A stretch of 64,000 nucleotides of DNA, taken from the NCBI RefSeq assembly GCF_026239555.1, contig NZ_JAPIVP010000003.1, forward strand, positions 1 through 64,000, given 5' to 3'. Below, in pieces: positions 36,401 through 44,400 of the stretch. Below the pieces are notes generated by a model. It was not told where the DNA came from and made no database searches. It saw only the letters and a list, made by a program, of their open reading frames with translations. Position 1 is the stretch's first letter, and each line of letters opens with the position of its first letter. The position numbers were made by a program, and so were the translations under genes. This stretch comes from Pedobacter sp. PF22-3. Lineage in GTDB: Bacteria > Bacteroidota > Bacteroidia > Sphingobacteriales > Sphingobacteriaceae.

Positions 36401-38465
36401 CGGACTGGAACTGCAGAATTACAATACGGGTTATACACTGTCTAAATTCGACCTTACACTGATAGCGGGAGAGGCAGCAGGTATATATGAATTTGATTTC
36501 GAATATTCCACCTCACTTTTCGATAGCACAACGGTTCAAAAGTTCATTACCTATTTTAAACAGCTGCTCAGCAATTTTACGAAAGACAGCCTGGTTTGTA
36601 TCGCCGACCTGAGCCTATTACCGCCGGAAGAAAAATTGATGCTGGTTGATAGGTTTAATGATACTGCCTTATCGTTCCCTGTCCATGAAACCATTGTGTC
36701 TTTGTTTGACCAGCAGGCCATCAGCAGGCCCGGTCAGATTGCTATCGTAGCCGGTGGCAAAGCATGGACCTATCAGGAACTACAGCAAAGTTCAAATGGT
36801 ATTGCCAGGCATCTTCAAGCGGTACACGGCCTTGGTGAGGGTAAAAAAGCAGGTTTGATGCTGGAGCGCGATAGCCTTTTGATACCCTGCCTGCTGGGGA
36901 TATTAAAAACCGGAGCCGCTTACGTACCTATTGATCCTGCTTATCCTGTTGCACGTATACAGTACATATTGGACGACAGCGGACTTGAACTGGTATTGAC
37001 CAGGCCTGAACTTATGGCGCAGCACGAGAACCTGAAGCAGGAGGGCGTTACCTGGGTAGATGTTTCAGTTATTGACCTGAAATCGACCGGGCAAACGGAT
37101 ACGGTAATCTCATCGGCTGCCGCTGCCTACATGATATATACTTCCGGCTCTTCCGGTAAACCGAAAGGAGTTGCGGTAACGCACCGGAATGTTGTAAATT
37201 TTGTGTTTGGCATCCGCGAAAGAATTGATTTTTCGGTTGGAAGTGCCATGCTTGGTTTAACCACCGTATCGTTTGATATTTTCGTACTGGAAACCATTTT
37301 ACCTTTACTCAGCGGGATCAGGATAGTGCTTGCAGGTGATACTGTTCAGCGGGATATCAAAGAACTGGGCCAACTCATCCTTGATCAGGGAATTGATTTT
37401 ATTCAAGTTACGCCATCACATCTGCGCCTGCTTCTGGCCGATGCATCAGCTGGAAATGTACTTTCTGGTATTAAAGTGCTGATGGTGGGTGGGGAAGCAT
37501 TTCCACCTGAACTGCTCAGCCAGGTAAAAAATTTAACAAGAAGCCGTATTTATAATATGTATGGCCCAACTGAAACTACCGTTTGGTCAACCATATACGA
37601 ACTTACAGAAAGTGATATTATTTGCATCGGTAAGCCCATCGCTAACACTGTTATCCGCATCTTGGATAAGAACAACAGGTTCTTGCCGCCAGGCGTGGGT
37701 GGTGAATTATGTATCGGTGGCGAAGGAGTTACAGCTGGTTACCTGAACCAGCCTGCACTCACGGCAGAGAAATTCATCCCTGATCCGGCAAAACCGTCTG
37801 GCCTGGTTTACAAAACCGGCGACATGGCCCGCTGGCTGCCTGATGGCAATATTGAATTTATGGGCAGGATGGATGACCAGGTTAAGATCAGGGGCCACCG
37901 CATCGAACCCGGTGAAATTGTCCAGCAATTGATCAGCCATCCCCAGGTAAAGGAAGCCGTGGTGATCCTATCGGGAGAGGGAAATAATACTTTTTTAGTG
38001 GCTTATTATGTGCCTTATGAGGCTGTTGAGCCTGCAGATGTCAGCACTTATCTGCAGCAGAAGTTACCGGCTTATATGATTCCGGCTTATTTTATGTCAC
38101 TTAATGCACTTCCACTGACGCCGAATGGCAAACTGAACAAAAAGATGCTGCCTAAGCCGGTACGGGAGCAAATGGCAGATTACGTAGCCCCTTCGGGTAA
38201 AATTGCCATCAAACTGGTTGAAATCTGGGCTGATATTCTGAAAACAGATGCAGGAATTATTGGTATGTACCAGAATTTTTTCGAAATGGGCGGGCATTCG
38301 CTTAGTGCCATTATGCTCATGAGCAAGGTGCATCAGGAATTCGGTGTGCACATTCCGCTGCTCAATTTCTTCAAAAAACCAACTGTTGATGCCCTGAACA
38401 AAGAGATCCTGGTTGCATCACTGGTAAGAAAAACAGGTCATAAAACGGAAAAACTAGCAATTTAA
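21414..38465 (+). CDS. NRPS-2: five modules (Gly, D-X, Asn, X, Gly)
   Basis: About 5683 aa. Order with rough residues: C ~15-440; A(Gly, DILQLGMIW) ~460-950; PCP ~997; C ~1052; A(DAFQNALVW, unassigned) ~1496-1986; PCP GGDSVKS ~2034; E ~2082-2512 (HHLVVDAYSW); C ~2543; A(Asn, DLTKIGEVG) ~3009-3496; PCP ~3545; C ~3604; A(DVANFALVY, unassigned) ~4048-4540; PCP ~4590; C ~4646; A(Gly-like, DILQMGMVW) ~5090-5578; PCP ~5626. The C domains following an E domain (first and third) have the DCL-type QxGMLxHYL and HHHxxxDGW. The fourth C domain has HHIIMDA instead of HHxxxDG. ATG 21414 (MKVKIEKSN) is preferred to an upstream in-frame TTG at 21405. The tail KTGHKTEKLAI may bind the docking domain of NRPS-3. 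Confidence 0.93.
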   Translation: MKVKIEKSNVQEIVELNMVQKGMLYHYLKDNDENLYHVQLAFHIHGQLDVNLLEKAVKAVQLGNDVLRSVFSWEKLSKPLQVILKNCTLNFKYTDLLKNKAERHNSFVNEYLLKDQVKGFNLEELPLRISVIRDAEDSYTFVITHHHILYDGWSTGIILKEIFSCYQQLLNRQLPFVANKTNYRTLQLAVQQLADRPEAIHYWKNYLSGYEITSFFQQSAGTAIIPQKLHFSIPGPALTSFSKTHFVTRAAIIYAAYGVLLQQYFNERDIVFGTVVSGRDVPVAGVGEVVGNFINTVPLRLTDTANKSLLSVVYDVNNQLIDRESFTFVSNTALRDQLQLKPTELLFDSAVVIENYPLDVSWLKGLDSFSMELRSVYEHTDIPLMITVFFKEDVEIELSCKAGYAGNISLSSFMHAFKTIISTITDNPNEKPGKIQLLPAKEREDLLLNFNKTRVDYPKNETIVSLFEHQAARFPDKTALIYENSVLNYQSLNNKANQLAHVLKETYHIGPGKRIAILAARSEWLVIGLLGILKSGACYIPVDPLYPAERIGYMLEDSEAGLLLTSGEVPQVASYTGPILNIGDELSRRTENPGQVNQPDDLSYIIYTSGSTGKPKGVMITHRNVVNFFTGMNKRLMLQPDDSMLAVTSTSFDISVLEIFWTLCQGVKVVLHPSHIALNELNRYLQRLPPGDQITILQSTPSFMQQALESSGSVELLRTLRLILLGGEVVPLSLVQELQQNTGASLYNMYGPTETTIWSCVHAFVPGLQKVLVGMPIANTQLYILNQDLQLLARGVVGDLYIAGDGLSSGYWKKPGLTAEKFIANPFCEGSLMYKTSDLARWQADGTVELLGRDDHQVKIRGYRVELGEIENSLCAFDGINETVVTAKEENGTRMLVAYYVAKDHIEEGLLTSFLMNSLPAYMIPSYYVHLAAMPLTPNGKLDRKALPDPEISKGDDFILPNGETEEKLVAIWAEVLKINQNEISATHRFFDLGGHSLKMIALINRVLRDFNVVLTINKVFEYQDIRSQASYIMGGDQIAYKAILPVTASEFYPLSAAQKRLYVVYELDQSSIAYNGGVTIMMDGKLDKNLINNVFQKLIDRYEILRTSFRLQHGDIIQVVAQAVPFDIEYLTATEDALESIIKQFIRPFNLDRAPLMRVGLVEMAPQKHLMIIDMHHIIGDGVSQEVLTKAFMDLYQDNVLAPLPLQYKDYAAWEQGKSHQEEIGLQKDFWKKSFDDLPESLGLPLDFERLPKHEFHAASFDFEIGFEATSRLQLLAKAEGTTLFTVLLCAYNILLGRLSNQEDVVVGTPVAGRNHPDLENMIGMFVNMLALRSRPETSATVKAFLKTLATHIQQCFANQEFQYEELVNLLNIPRNTGRNPLFDTLFTFQNYKETILQLPGLELQVADRAHQAIQFDLVLSAVEKEGKIICRFEYAAELFRHDTIQRFAGYFNNIINAITTDPSIRIGEIEMLTVKERSQLLTDFNDTKTAFNRNEKLVNLIVQHALNSPDRTAVSFGGKSLTYSQLNQQANALANLLHGRLHELEIPRIAVLFRPSIEMIVAIYAVLKAGGVYLPLSPQVAAERNDYILSDSGAVLVLVQENILEDGPSIPFSPDKIAFFPVGENIKSNTDLTFTAPAMEAARPMYIIYTSGTTGVPKGVEVSHNGVLNLLDFYKKLYPITAGASFSQVANLYFDASVFEIWPALANGGQLCIAPEEVRMDAVAMRSWLIDNGIMITYQVTAIAEYLLHETWLPGEGALQVMNVAGDRFNYHPVKHLPFRLFNLYGPTEDTVWTTWLEVTAARQANGYSIGKPIGNKQIYILDHHLRLQPVGVPGELCIGGAGLAIGYINNEALTRRQFVSNPFKANERIYKTGDLAKWTPEGEIIFLGRKDDQVKIRGFRIEPGEIERQLLTHQAIKEAVVLARERNGSKYLIAYYVAGEAITNQETRAYLSAKLPDYMVPAFLVALTSMPLTANGKINRSILPDPEPDPENHYEAPVTTEEQLLVKIWTAVLGIDGIGTTHNFFSSGGDSVKSIQISSRLRELGYQVSVKDIFAAQTIRLLAGKLQKITAAYSQLPVHGSAALTPIQSWFFEGNINSKHHFNQSVLLKSEQRITKDVVIQIFEQLLQHHDALRIAFRSDGLSVVQENLQYAGLQVEEVDLVEALYPEDDMVAFANRLQESIDLEKGPLVKPALFHLDNGSALLIIIHHLVVDAYSWRILLEDIQTLYRQIVAGEQTILPAKTAAFITWPQYLEKYSGTAAFSRAAAYWNELNEVKAVVPERDQENGGNFVHQESTVRFTLDEQSTSDLLIKVPAAFHTQINDVLLAALLLTLKRQYQNTDGILLHLEGHGREEIDADADFSRTVGWFTTIYPVYLKYTPNDLSGTIKYVKETLRNIPDKGIGYLINGFLQNTSRSRMMNGARILFNYLGQADADLHDNLFSVHTNASGNNRDLNDNRLYDWDISGIVLQKRLHITIAYSREQYHNETMQHLADGYNHALRELITYCANCTAETLTPADITCKGLTIEQLDTIQEQYLIEDICPLSPMQEGMLFHYLLDPGTDSYFEQMTVKINGTLQIPAVQQTMEALVQKYTAMRTIFLHEGYEQPLQLILKERPFTVQYHDVVQICAEKGKDHVINGFLLQDLERKFDLAKDALIRLCIVKTAGDEYELIWSHHHIVMDGWCLGIIMKDFLEEYESLQNYTEKRITPVHTYANYLLWLENRNQDASLNYWHNYLSACDFNSSLPPKTTSQLTEKLHGQHLKHQLVMDEAFVHKLHQLSAAYGITLSTLFQFAWGILLGRYNDREEAVFGIVTSGRPAELPGIETMVGLFINTIPVHLSCEIHQTISDALKRFQQASLDSEAHQYLPLPEILAAGGKDSSLFNHIMVFENYPLSREFESATACKGTANEISISDAHFYNQNSYDLSLTVIPGEKMQVQLDYNAAVYDTAIIAQAAAHLFNILDFICHSPDAEIGEIRMLDAAEQDKLVNGFNSSLNKKAGSRETVVSLFEKQAALHPDQPALHTPAGTLCYHELQQLSNKIAGCLIQRGIKPGDLVALLLDRETYLIPCMLGILKAGAAFLPIDVAYPSERVRSVIAHARPVMLITRGQFLPEGLSTAIALFDLDGEVGNISQQTVIRVAINDPADLAYVIYTSGSTGTPKGVMIGHDSLLNYITWAVSAYIKGSRATFPLYSSISFDLTITSVFAPLVSGNDVILYPGVSDGALLERMLKDNRSTIIKLTPSHLKMLGDMRSLPSLQQSKIKTLIVGGEELDKRLAADIYHLYQGKMEIYNEYGPTEATVGCMIHQFNPQDQGLTVPIGKPAANTQIYILDRLLRPVPAGVAGEMYIAGKGVARGYLYEDSLTANRFLHDPFHKEGKMYKTGDMAVRLADGNLVFKGRNDTQIKINGFRIEPAEIEHHLLSYTGIREVLVSVTESGEDKQLVAYFVAEDDVMPEILKQFLAAILPKYMVPQFYIQLQSLPLTINGKRDTSALPQPDIQLLQQYEAPVGAVEQQLAMIWADVLQKDASAISRYANFFEWGGHSLKAVKLVNKIYSELQIVLPLSEVFAYPDLAGMAGQILEKEKHVYKGIEKAAQQQWYPLSSSQKRLYMLYMLDRQSLAYNMPYMVKMSGYLVKERLEAAWSALLKRQESLRTAFLMTENGPMQQVVEEIEFSLPVIRSVEAELPSLYAEFVKPFNLEEAPLFRVALIGVEAEEHYLLLDMHHIIMDAVSQEIMIKEFISLYQQEDLTPLHLQYKDYASWQQDPLQQLKSRQHRQFWIQQFEDEVPAADLPSDYPRPAVPKYAGDTFTFNIGEDVVNSLRTIAADENTTLYMVLLTAYYILLGKLSNQEDITIGSPIAGRHHPDIEKMIGVFIHTLPLRNFPQNELRIQEFLAKVTGRTLQCFENEAYQYEELIQDIQVNRNTGRNPLFDTLFVFRKEEENLFTLPGLTLTPCNFVHPVSRLDLTLTAVEEEKQLSFHLEYATELFSKATIQRFADYFCRIVKAMATNLQGNIGEIALLSADEQRLISGFNKGPVSNVEAQQLPMPLFDGQVKKTPENIALRFAGGDMTYASFARQANLMAAYLQTEKHVAAGDLVAVMLEREPDQVSSVFGILKAAAVYVPIDPSYPKERIDAIIADAGIKILITRTKYIPRLKNIAVRVVDLDQEYSEIQQQKDVFSAAEIHTDHPAYVIYTSGSTGKPKGVVVSHGSLANLIHCMQERYPLDARGVYLLKTTFSFDVSAAELFGWFLAGGSLCLLPVGEEGNAAVILNTIAKQKITHVNFVSSMFTVFSEEAAKHPVDWLSSLQYIFLAGEALFYTTVQKIQALQLPLRLVNLYGPTEGTVYTTAYTLLQNDTDFAIPIGKPLNNVNLYVLNTACIDQPVGVPGELFIGGRGVADGYLNNPALTEEKFIVHPHRPNERLYKTGDLVKWRKDGHLEFLGRIDTQVKLRGFRIELSEIEKQLVSFDGVQDAIAIVSEQDNDKRLVAYYLSEKEIDGTLLLGHLQARLPGYMVPAYYMQITEIPLTANGKLNRKALPEPVIGPGDDHMAPESKLEEQLVLIWSELLKTAPAGISINKSFFEMGGHSLSATVLINQVKKLMQTDIPLREVFRLQTVREMARYIERAETDSYIPVVSAQMKAFYVLSSAQRRLYFLYELNRLSTAYNMPQAININGTPDVNRLENAFSLLINRYESLRTSFELVDGVPMQSVKNEVNFSLSHTECHATEVNTLIGDFIQPFILSEPPLIRAMLISLSTTQHILVVDMHHIIADGISQQLLLKELWEAYTNQEFKEALPLHYKDYAEWQSQQLQQEKLVKQRRFWLKQFEEEIIFDLPTDHARPAVKDYKGDVLHFALSKTQTAEINAVALAAGATPYMVLLSLYLIFLSKISNKEDVVIGTPVAGRSHADLENMVGIFINTIPLRFQVNSDLNYNDFLQSVKMRVLSYFEHEDYPYETLVDELQIVRDTGRNPLFDVMFMFRNFEQALPEIPGLELQNYNTGYTLSKFDLTLIAGEAAGIYEFDFEYSTSLFDSTTVQKFITYFKQLLSNFTKDSLVCIADLSLLPPEEKLMLVDRFNDTALSFPVHETIVSLFDQQAISRPGQIAIVAGGKAWTYQELQQSSNGIARHLQAVHGLGEGKKAGLMLERDSLLIPCLLGILKTGAAYVPIDPAYPVARIQYILDDSGLELVLTRPELMAQHENLKQEGVTWVDVSVIDLKSTGQTDTVISSAAAAYMIYTSGSSGKPKGVAVTHRNVVNFVFGIRERIDFSVGSAMLGLTTVSFDIFVLETILPLLSGIRIVLAGDTVQRDIKELGQLILDQGIDFIQVTPSHLRLLLADASAGNVLSGIKVLMVGGEAFPPELLSQVKNLTRSRIYNMYGPTETTVWSTIYELTESDIICIGKPIANTVIRILDKNNRFLPPGVGGELCIGGEGVTAGYLNQPALTAEKFIPDPAKPSGLVYKTGDMARWLPDGNIEFMGRMDDQVKIRGHRIEPGEIVQQLISHPQVKEAVVILSGEGNNTFLVAYYVPYEAVEPADVSTYLQQKLPAYMIPAYFMSLNALPLTPNGKLNKKMLPKPVREQMADYVAPSGKIAIKLVEIWADILKTDAGIIGMYQNFFEMGGHSLSAIMLMSKVHQEFGVHIPLLNFFKKPTVDALNKEILVASLVRKTGHKTEKLAI

Positions 38466-38467
38466 TT

Positions 38468-41400
38468 ATGGAAGCCCTACTGAGTAAATTAATTGAGCTT
38501 GACATTTCTTTGGAAGCCAGTGGCCTGGAGCTGAATATTTATGATCCGGGCCGTAACCTGACGCCGGAGCTGCTTCACTCTATTAAAAGCAAAAAAAGTG
38601 AATTACTGTCTTTATTGCAGGATGCGGGGGGGCAGAATTTTGATATATCCATCCCACGCATACCGCTTCAGGATGCTTATCAGCTTTCTTACGCGCAAAA
38701 ACGTTTGTATTTTCTGTACCGGTATAATCAGGATGCGGTGGCCTATAATATGCCAAGGGTAATGGAACTTGAAGGCGAATTAAATATTGAAAAAATAAAT
38801 GAAACTTTTCAAACCTTAATACATAGGCACGAAAGTTTGCGCACCTTTTTCGAAATGGAAAGCGACGGGCCGGTACAAAAGATTAAGAAAAATGTTTCTT
38901 TCCGGATAGATTATACCATAGCAAAACCAGATCAAACAGCAGCATTGATTCGTGACTTTGTGGTGCCTTTCGATCTTTCGGCTGCACCACTCATGCGTGC
39001 CCAACTTTTAAATATCGGGAAGGATAAGCATTTGTTACTGCTCGATATGCACCATATTATTGCCGACGGTGTATCTCAGCAGGTGTTGGTTAAAGATTTT
39101 ATGGCGCTTTATAACAATGAAGTGCTGCCACCGCTACAGCTTGATTTTAAAGATTATGCGGCATGGCAACAAGATAGCGGGCGGGAGGCCGACATACAGA
39201 AACAAGGCGCATTCTGGATTAATGAATTTTCAGGTGAATTGCTTCCTCTTGATTTGCCGCTTGATTTTCCAAGGCCATCGGTTATGGACTATGAAGGCGG
39301 CATCCAGGAATTCAGGATCGATGGTTCTGAGGCAGAAAGTTTAAAACTTATGGCCGCTGCCAATGGCACAACACTCTTTATGGTTATGCTGGCTGCATAT
39401 AATGTTTTATTATCCAGGCTCAGTAATCAAAATGATATTGTAATCGGCGTACCTACTGCAGGCAGAAAATATACCGGTTTGGAAGATGTCATCGGCATGT
39501 TTGTAAATACCCTGCCGATACGGAATCTGATCGATACCGACCTCAACTTCAGGGAACTTGTGGCTGCCGTAAGTATGAAAACAATGGCCTGCATGGATAA
39601 CCAGGATTATCCTTATGAAGAACTCATCGATAATCTCAAGCTGGAAAGGGATGCAAGCAGGAATCCGTTATTTAATGTGCTGTTCGATTTTTTAAGTTTC
39701 GAACATGCCGTTGTAGCCATTCCGGGTCTCAATATTAAGCCCTACAGCAGTGATCACAGGGTTTCAAAATTTGATCTTACGCTGTATGCCTTTCAGGATG
39801 GTGATGCAATCGTGCTTCAGGTAGAATATGCCAAAAGCCTGTTCAAAGCACAAACGATCAGCCGGTTTATCGGGTATTTCAAACGTATTATATCAGCAAT
39901 CACTTCACAGCCTGATATTAAAATAAAGGCCATACCGGTGCTGCCCCAAATTGAAATGCAGCAATTGCTTTTTGATTTTAATGATACACAAACTAATTAT
40001 CCGGTAAATGCCACAATCATTTCCTTATTTGAGGAACAGGTGAGGCAAACACCGGATAAAATCGCCCTCATTTACGAAAACCGGGAATATACTTTTGATG
40101 CGTTGAATCAGCAGGCTAACTACCTGGCAAAAAAAATACATGAAACCTATGGCGTTGTAACAGGAGATATTGTTGGCCTTGCAGCAGACCGTTCAGCCTT
40201 AATGATTGCAGCAATGATGGGTATACTCAAGGCTGGTGCCGCTTATGTACCGGTTGATCCTGCCTACCCGCAGTTGAGGAAAGAGTATATTTTAAATGAT
40301 AGCGGCGTCAAGGTATTGCTTACTGATAACGAGGCCCATGTTCCGGTTGGTTTTACCGCACCGGTACGGCTATTGGAACATTGGGAAGAAGCAGTTGATG
40401 AAAGCAACCCTCCGCTTGCGGCAGCTGCATCAAATCTTTGCTATTTAATTTATACATCGGGGTCAACCGGAAACCCTAAAGGCGTGATGATAGCCCATGA
40501 TAATGTGGTGAACTTTTTTACCGGTATGAACCAGCGTTTGCCTGTTAGTTCAAATGACTGTATGCTTGCACTTACCAGTACTTCATTCGACATATCGGTA
40601 CTGGAAATTTTTTGGACCCTCTGCCAGGGGGTTAAAGTGATCGTGCATCCTTCACACCTTGCCGTAAACGACCTGACCCGCTATCTGCCGGCTGAAAAAT
40701 CAGTTACTGATTTCAGCCTCTTGTTTTTCTCCAGTTATGATCATGAAGATGCCAACAAATACAGAATGGTGTTGGATGCCGTAAAGTATGCAGATAAAAA
40801 TGGCTTTAAAGCAGTATGGACGCCAGAACGTCATTTTCATGAGTTTGGCGGCCTTTATCCTAATCCTGCCGTTATGAGTGCAGCACTGGCCATGGTTACC
40901 GACCGGATTATTTTAAGGAGCGGGAGCGTGGTTTCGCCCCTGCACGATGCCGTTCGTATTACAGAAGAATGGTCGGTGGTGGATAACCTCTCTAACGGGA
41001 GGGTGGAAATTTCATTTGCATCGGGCTGGAATCCCAATGATTTTGTATTAAACACAGCTTCTTACTCCGACCGGCAACAAACCATGTACAGGCAGGTGGA
41101 GGACGTAAAGAAAATGTGGCGCGGCGAAACAATAAGTCGTTCGAACGGATTGGGTCATCTGATTGATATCCGGGTATATCCAAGGCCGGTGCAGCCGGAT
41201 CTGCCGGTTTGGATCACATCGGCCGGTAATGAAGAAACTTTCAGGAGTGCGGGAAGTATCGGGGCTAATGTACTTACCCATTTTCTGGGCCAGGATATCG
41301 AAACGCTTTCTCATAATATCAATGTTTACAGGGCTGCCAGAAAGCAGCACGGGCATGATGGTGCAGGTAAAGTGGCGCTGATGCTTCACACCTATGTTGG

Positions 41401-44400
41401 AGAAGATATTGACGAGGTGGAGAAACTGGTAGAGCAGCCGTTTATAGCTTATCTGAAAAGTGCTATAGGCTTAAGCAGGATTCTGCATGAAGAGGCCGGG
41501 CTGACAGAAGCCGGTTTATCGGAAGAAAGAAAAGCTACGATCCTAAAGAATGCTTTTTTACGATACTATAAAACCGGGTCGCTTATCGGTACCCCAAAAA
41601 CATGTGCCGAAACCGTGCGCCGGTTGAAGAAGGCAGGGGTTGATGAAATAGCCTGCCTGGTTGATTTCGGTTTAAGTATCGGGGATGTAATGAACGGCCT
41701 GGTTCAGCTGAAATCAGTTAAAGAAATATTCGACGGGCAGGATAGAAATGAAGATCATCCTGTAACCCTGCTTCAGTCAACGCCATCTTTTATCCAGCAG
41801 GCACTGGAAAATTCGGGCTCAGTTGATTTACTCCGTTCGTTACGGCTGTTGATGCTCGGCGGTGAAGCTGTTCCTTTAGCCCTGGTACGTCAGCTCCAGC
41901 AGCAAACCCGGACATCCCTGTACAATATGTATGGTCCCACAGAAACCACGATATGGTCATGCGTAAATGCTTTCGAAACCGGTATTCAAAAAGTACTGGT
42001 TGGAACACCTATCGCCAATACGCGGCTTTATATATTGGATAAAGCACTGCAACTGGTGCCCATAGGGGTAGTGGGCGATCTTTATATTGCAGGCGATGGC
42101 TTATCGCGGGGTTACTGGAAAAGGCCTGCGCTTACCGCAGAAAAATTTATAGCCAACCCTTACCAGCCCGGCAGCCTCATGTATAAAACCAGCGATCGGG
42201 CCAGATGGCAGGAAAATGGTACCGTTGAATTGCTCGGACGGGAAGATGACCAGGTAAAAATACGCGGGTACAGAATAGAGCTGGGGGAAATAGAAAACGT
42301 ATTAAGTACTTTTATTGGCATTAACGAAACCGTGGTAACTGCCAGGGAAGAAAACGGAACACGCCTTTTGGTGGCTTATTATACTGCTGACCAAAAGATA
42401 GATACCGCTGCATTAAGAAAACATCTCCTGTTGAAATTGCCGGAATATATGGTACCCACTTATTTTATGGCTCTCCATGCACTCCCGCTCACACCGAATG
42501 GAAAAATTGATCGTAAAGCACTGCCGGCCCCGGTTGCTGAGGGCGATACTGATTATATCCCCCTGGCGACCGAAACGGAACATAAAATGGCTGCATTGTG
42601 GGCAGATATCTTAAAAATCGATCTGAAACGGATTGGCTCATCCGGTGATTTTTTTAAACTGGGGGGGCACTCCCTTAATGCAATGATGCTGCTCGGTCGT
42701 GTAGAGCAGGCATTTAATAAAAGTATTCCGCTAAAACAGCTCTATCACATGGCTACCTTGCGCGAAGTAGCCGCTTATGTAGATGAGAATGGCGGCGGCA
42801 ACAAGGAAATCGCGGCATACCGCATTCCCGTAGCGCCTGTTCAGTTATCATATCCATTATCATCCCAACAGAAAAGAGTTTACTTCCTGCACCAATTGGA
42901 TCCTTTATCGCTGGCATACAATGAAACCGGCATATACCAGTTGCAGGGAGAGGTTGATCAGGACAGACTAACGACAGCCTTTCGGCAACTGTTACAACGA
43001 CATGATATTTTACGCACCTGTTTCGGTGTTGAAAACGGGGAACCATACCAGCGCATTGCCAGGCATATCAATTTCACCATTGAAAGGGTAGAGGCTAAAA
43101 ATGATATCCAGGAAGTGTTAAACAGATTTGTACAGCCTTTTGATCTGATGCAGGCACCATTAATCCGCGTGGGGCTGGTAACACTGGTGGCGAACCAGCA
43201 TATATTGCTGGTAGATATGCACCACATTATTACCGATGGTGTATCTAAAAACCTGTTGCTGGGCGACTTTATTGCGCTGTATAAGCAGGAAAAACCGGAG
43301 GTGCCTTCATTGCAGTATAAAGATTATGCGGTATGGCAACAAAGTGCGGACCGTCTTGATCTGATTGCACAACAAAAGATTTTCTGGCTGAAATTATTTG
43401 CGGAACCGGCACCTGTACTTTCACTGCCAACTGATTTTCAACGGCCCAGGATCAAAACCCAGGCAGGTAAAATGCTCGCTTTTACACTGGGCACCAAGGA
43501 TACGGAGCGGTTAAAGCAGATAGCCTCAGACGAAAGGACGACCCTGTATATGGTGTTGCTTGCCATGTATAACATATTGCTGGCCAAGCTAAGTAACCAG
43601 GAAGATGTGGTGGTTGGTACACCCACGGCTGGCCGGCTTAATGTTGAACTGGAAGGTATGATCGGCATGTTTGTAAATACATTGGCATTGCGTAATCAGG
43701 TGATAGCAGAATTGCCGTTTAGTACGTTTTTAGCTACGTTAAGTACCAATACCATAGAAGGCCTTGATCATCAGTTTTATCCATATGAAGATTTGGTTAC
43801 CGACTTGCGTTTACAGCGCGATACCAGCCGTAATCCATTGTTTGATACTTTTTTTGTGTTCCATAATTTTGAGACCACAGCATTTGATATTCCTGGTTTA
43901 ACGCTCCGGCAGTCGGAACGGATAAGCCACCGCTCTAAATTTGACCTGACCCTGGAAGTATTTGAAGAAAACGGACAGATTGCTCTGAATTTTGAATATG
44001 CAGCAGAACTTTTCCTGGAGGAAACCATGAACCGATGGAGAGATGCTTTTCTGATGATCGTGGATGCAGTTACTGCCAACCAGCGCATTCTTATTGCAGA
44101 TATTGAGCTGTTAACTCCACATGAAAGTGCCTTGATTAGCAATGTTTTTAATGATACCGCTAAAAGCTATCCTGAAGAGGAAACACTGGTTTCTATATTC
44201 GAAAAACAAGCTGCGGATACTCCTCATGCCATAGCGGTCAAATTGGAAAATGAAATTTATACCTATGCCGAGCTGAATAGCGGCGCGGAAAAAATGGCCG
44301 GGTATCTCCAGCAATCGGCCGGATTAAAAGGAGGTGATTTAGCTGGTGTATTGCTGGAGCGTGAAGAAGCCCTCATGCCTGCACTGTTTGGTATACTGAA

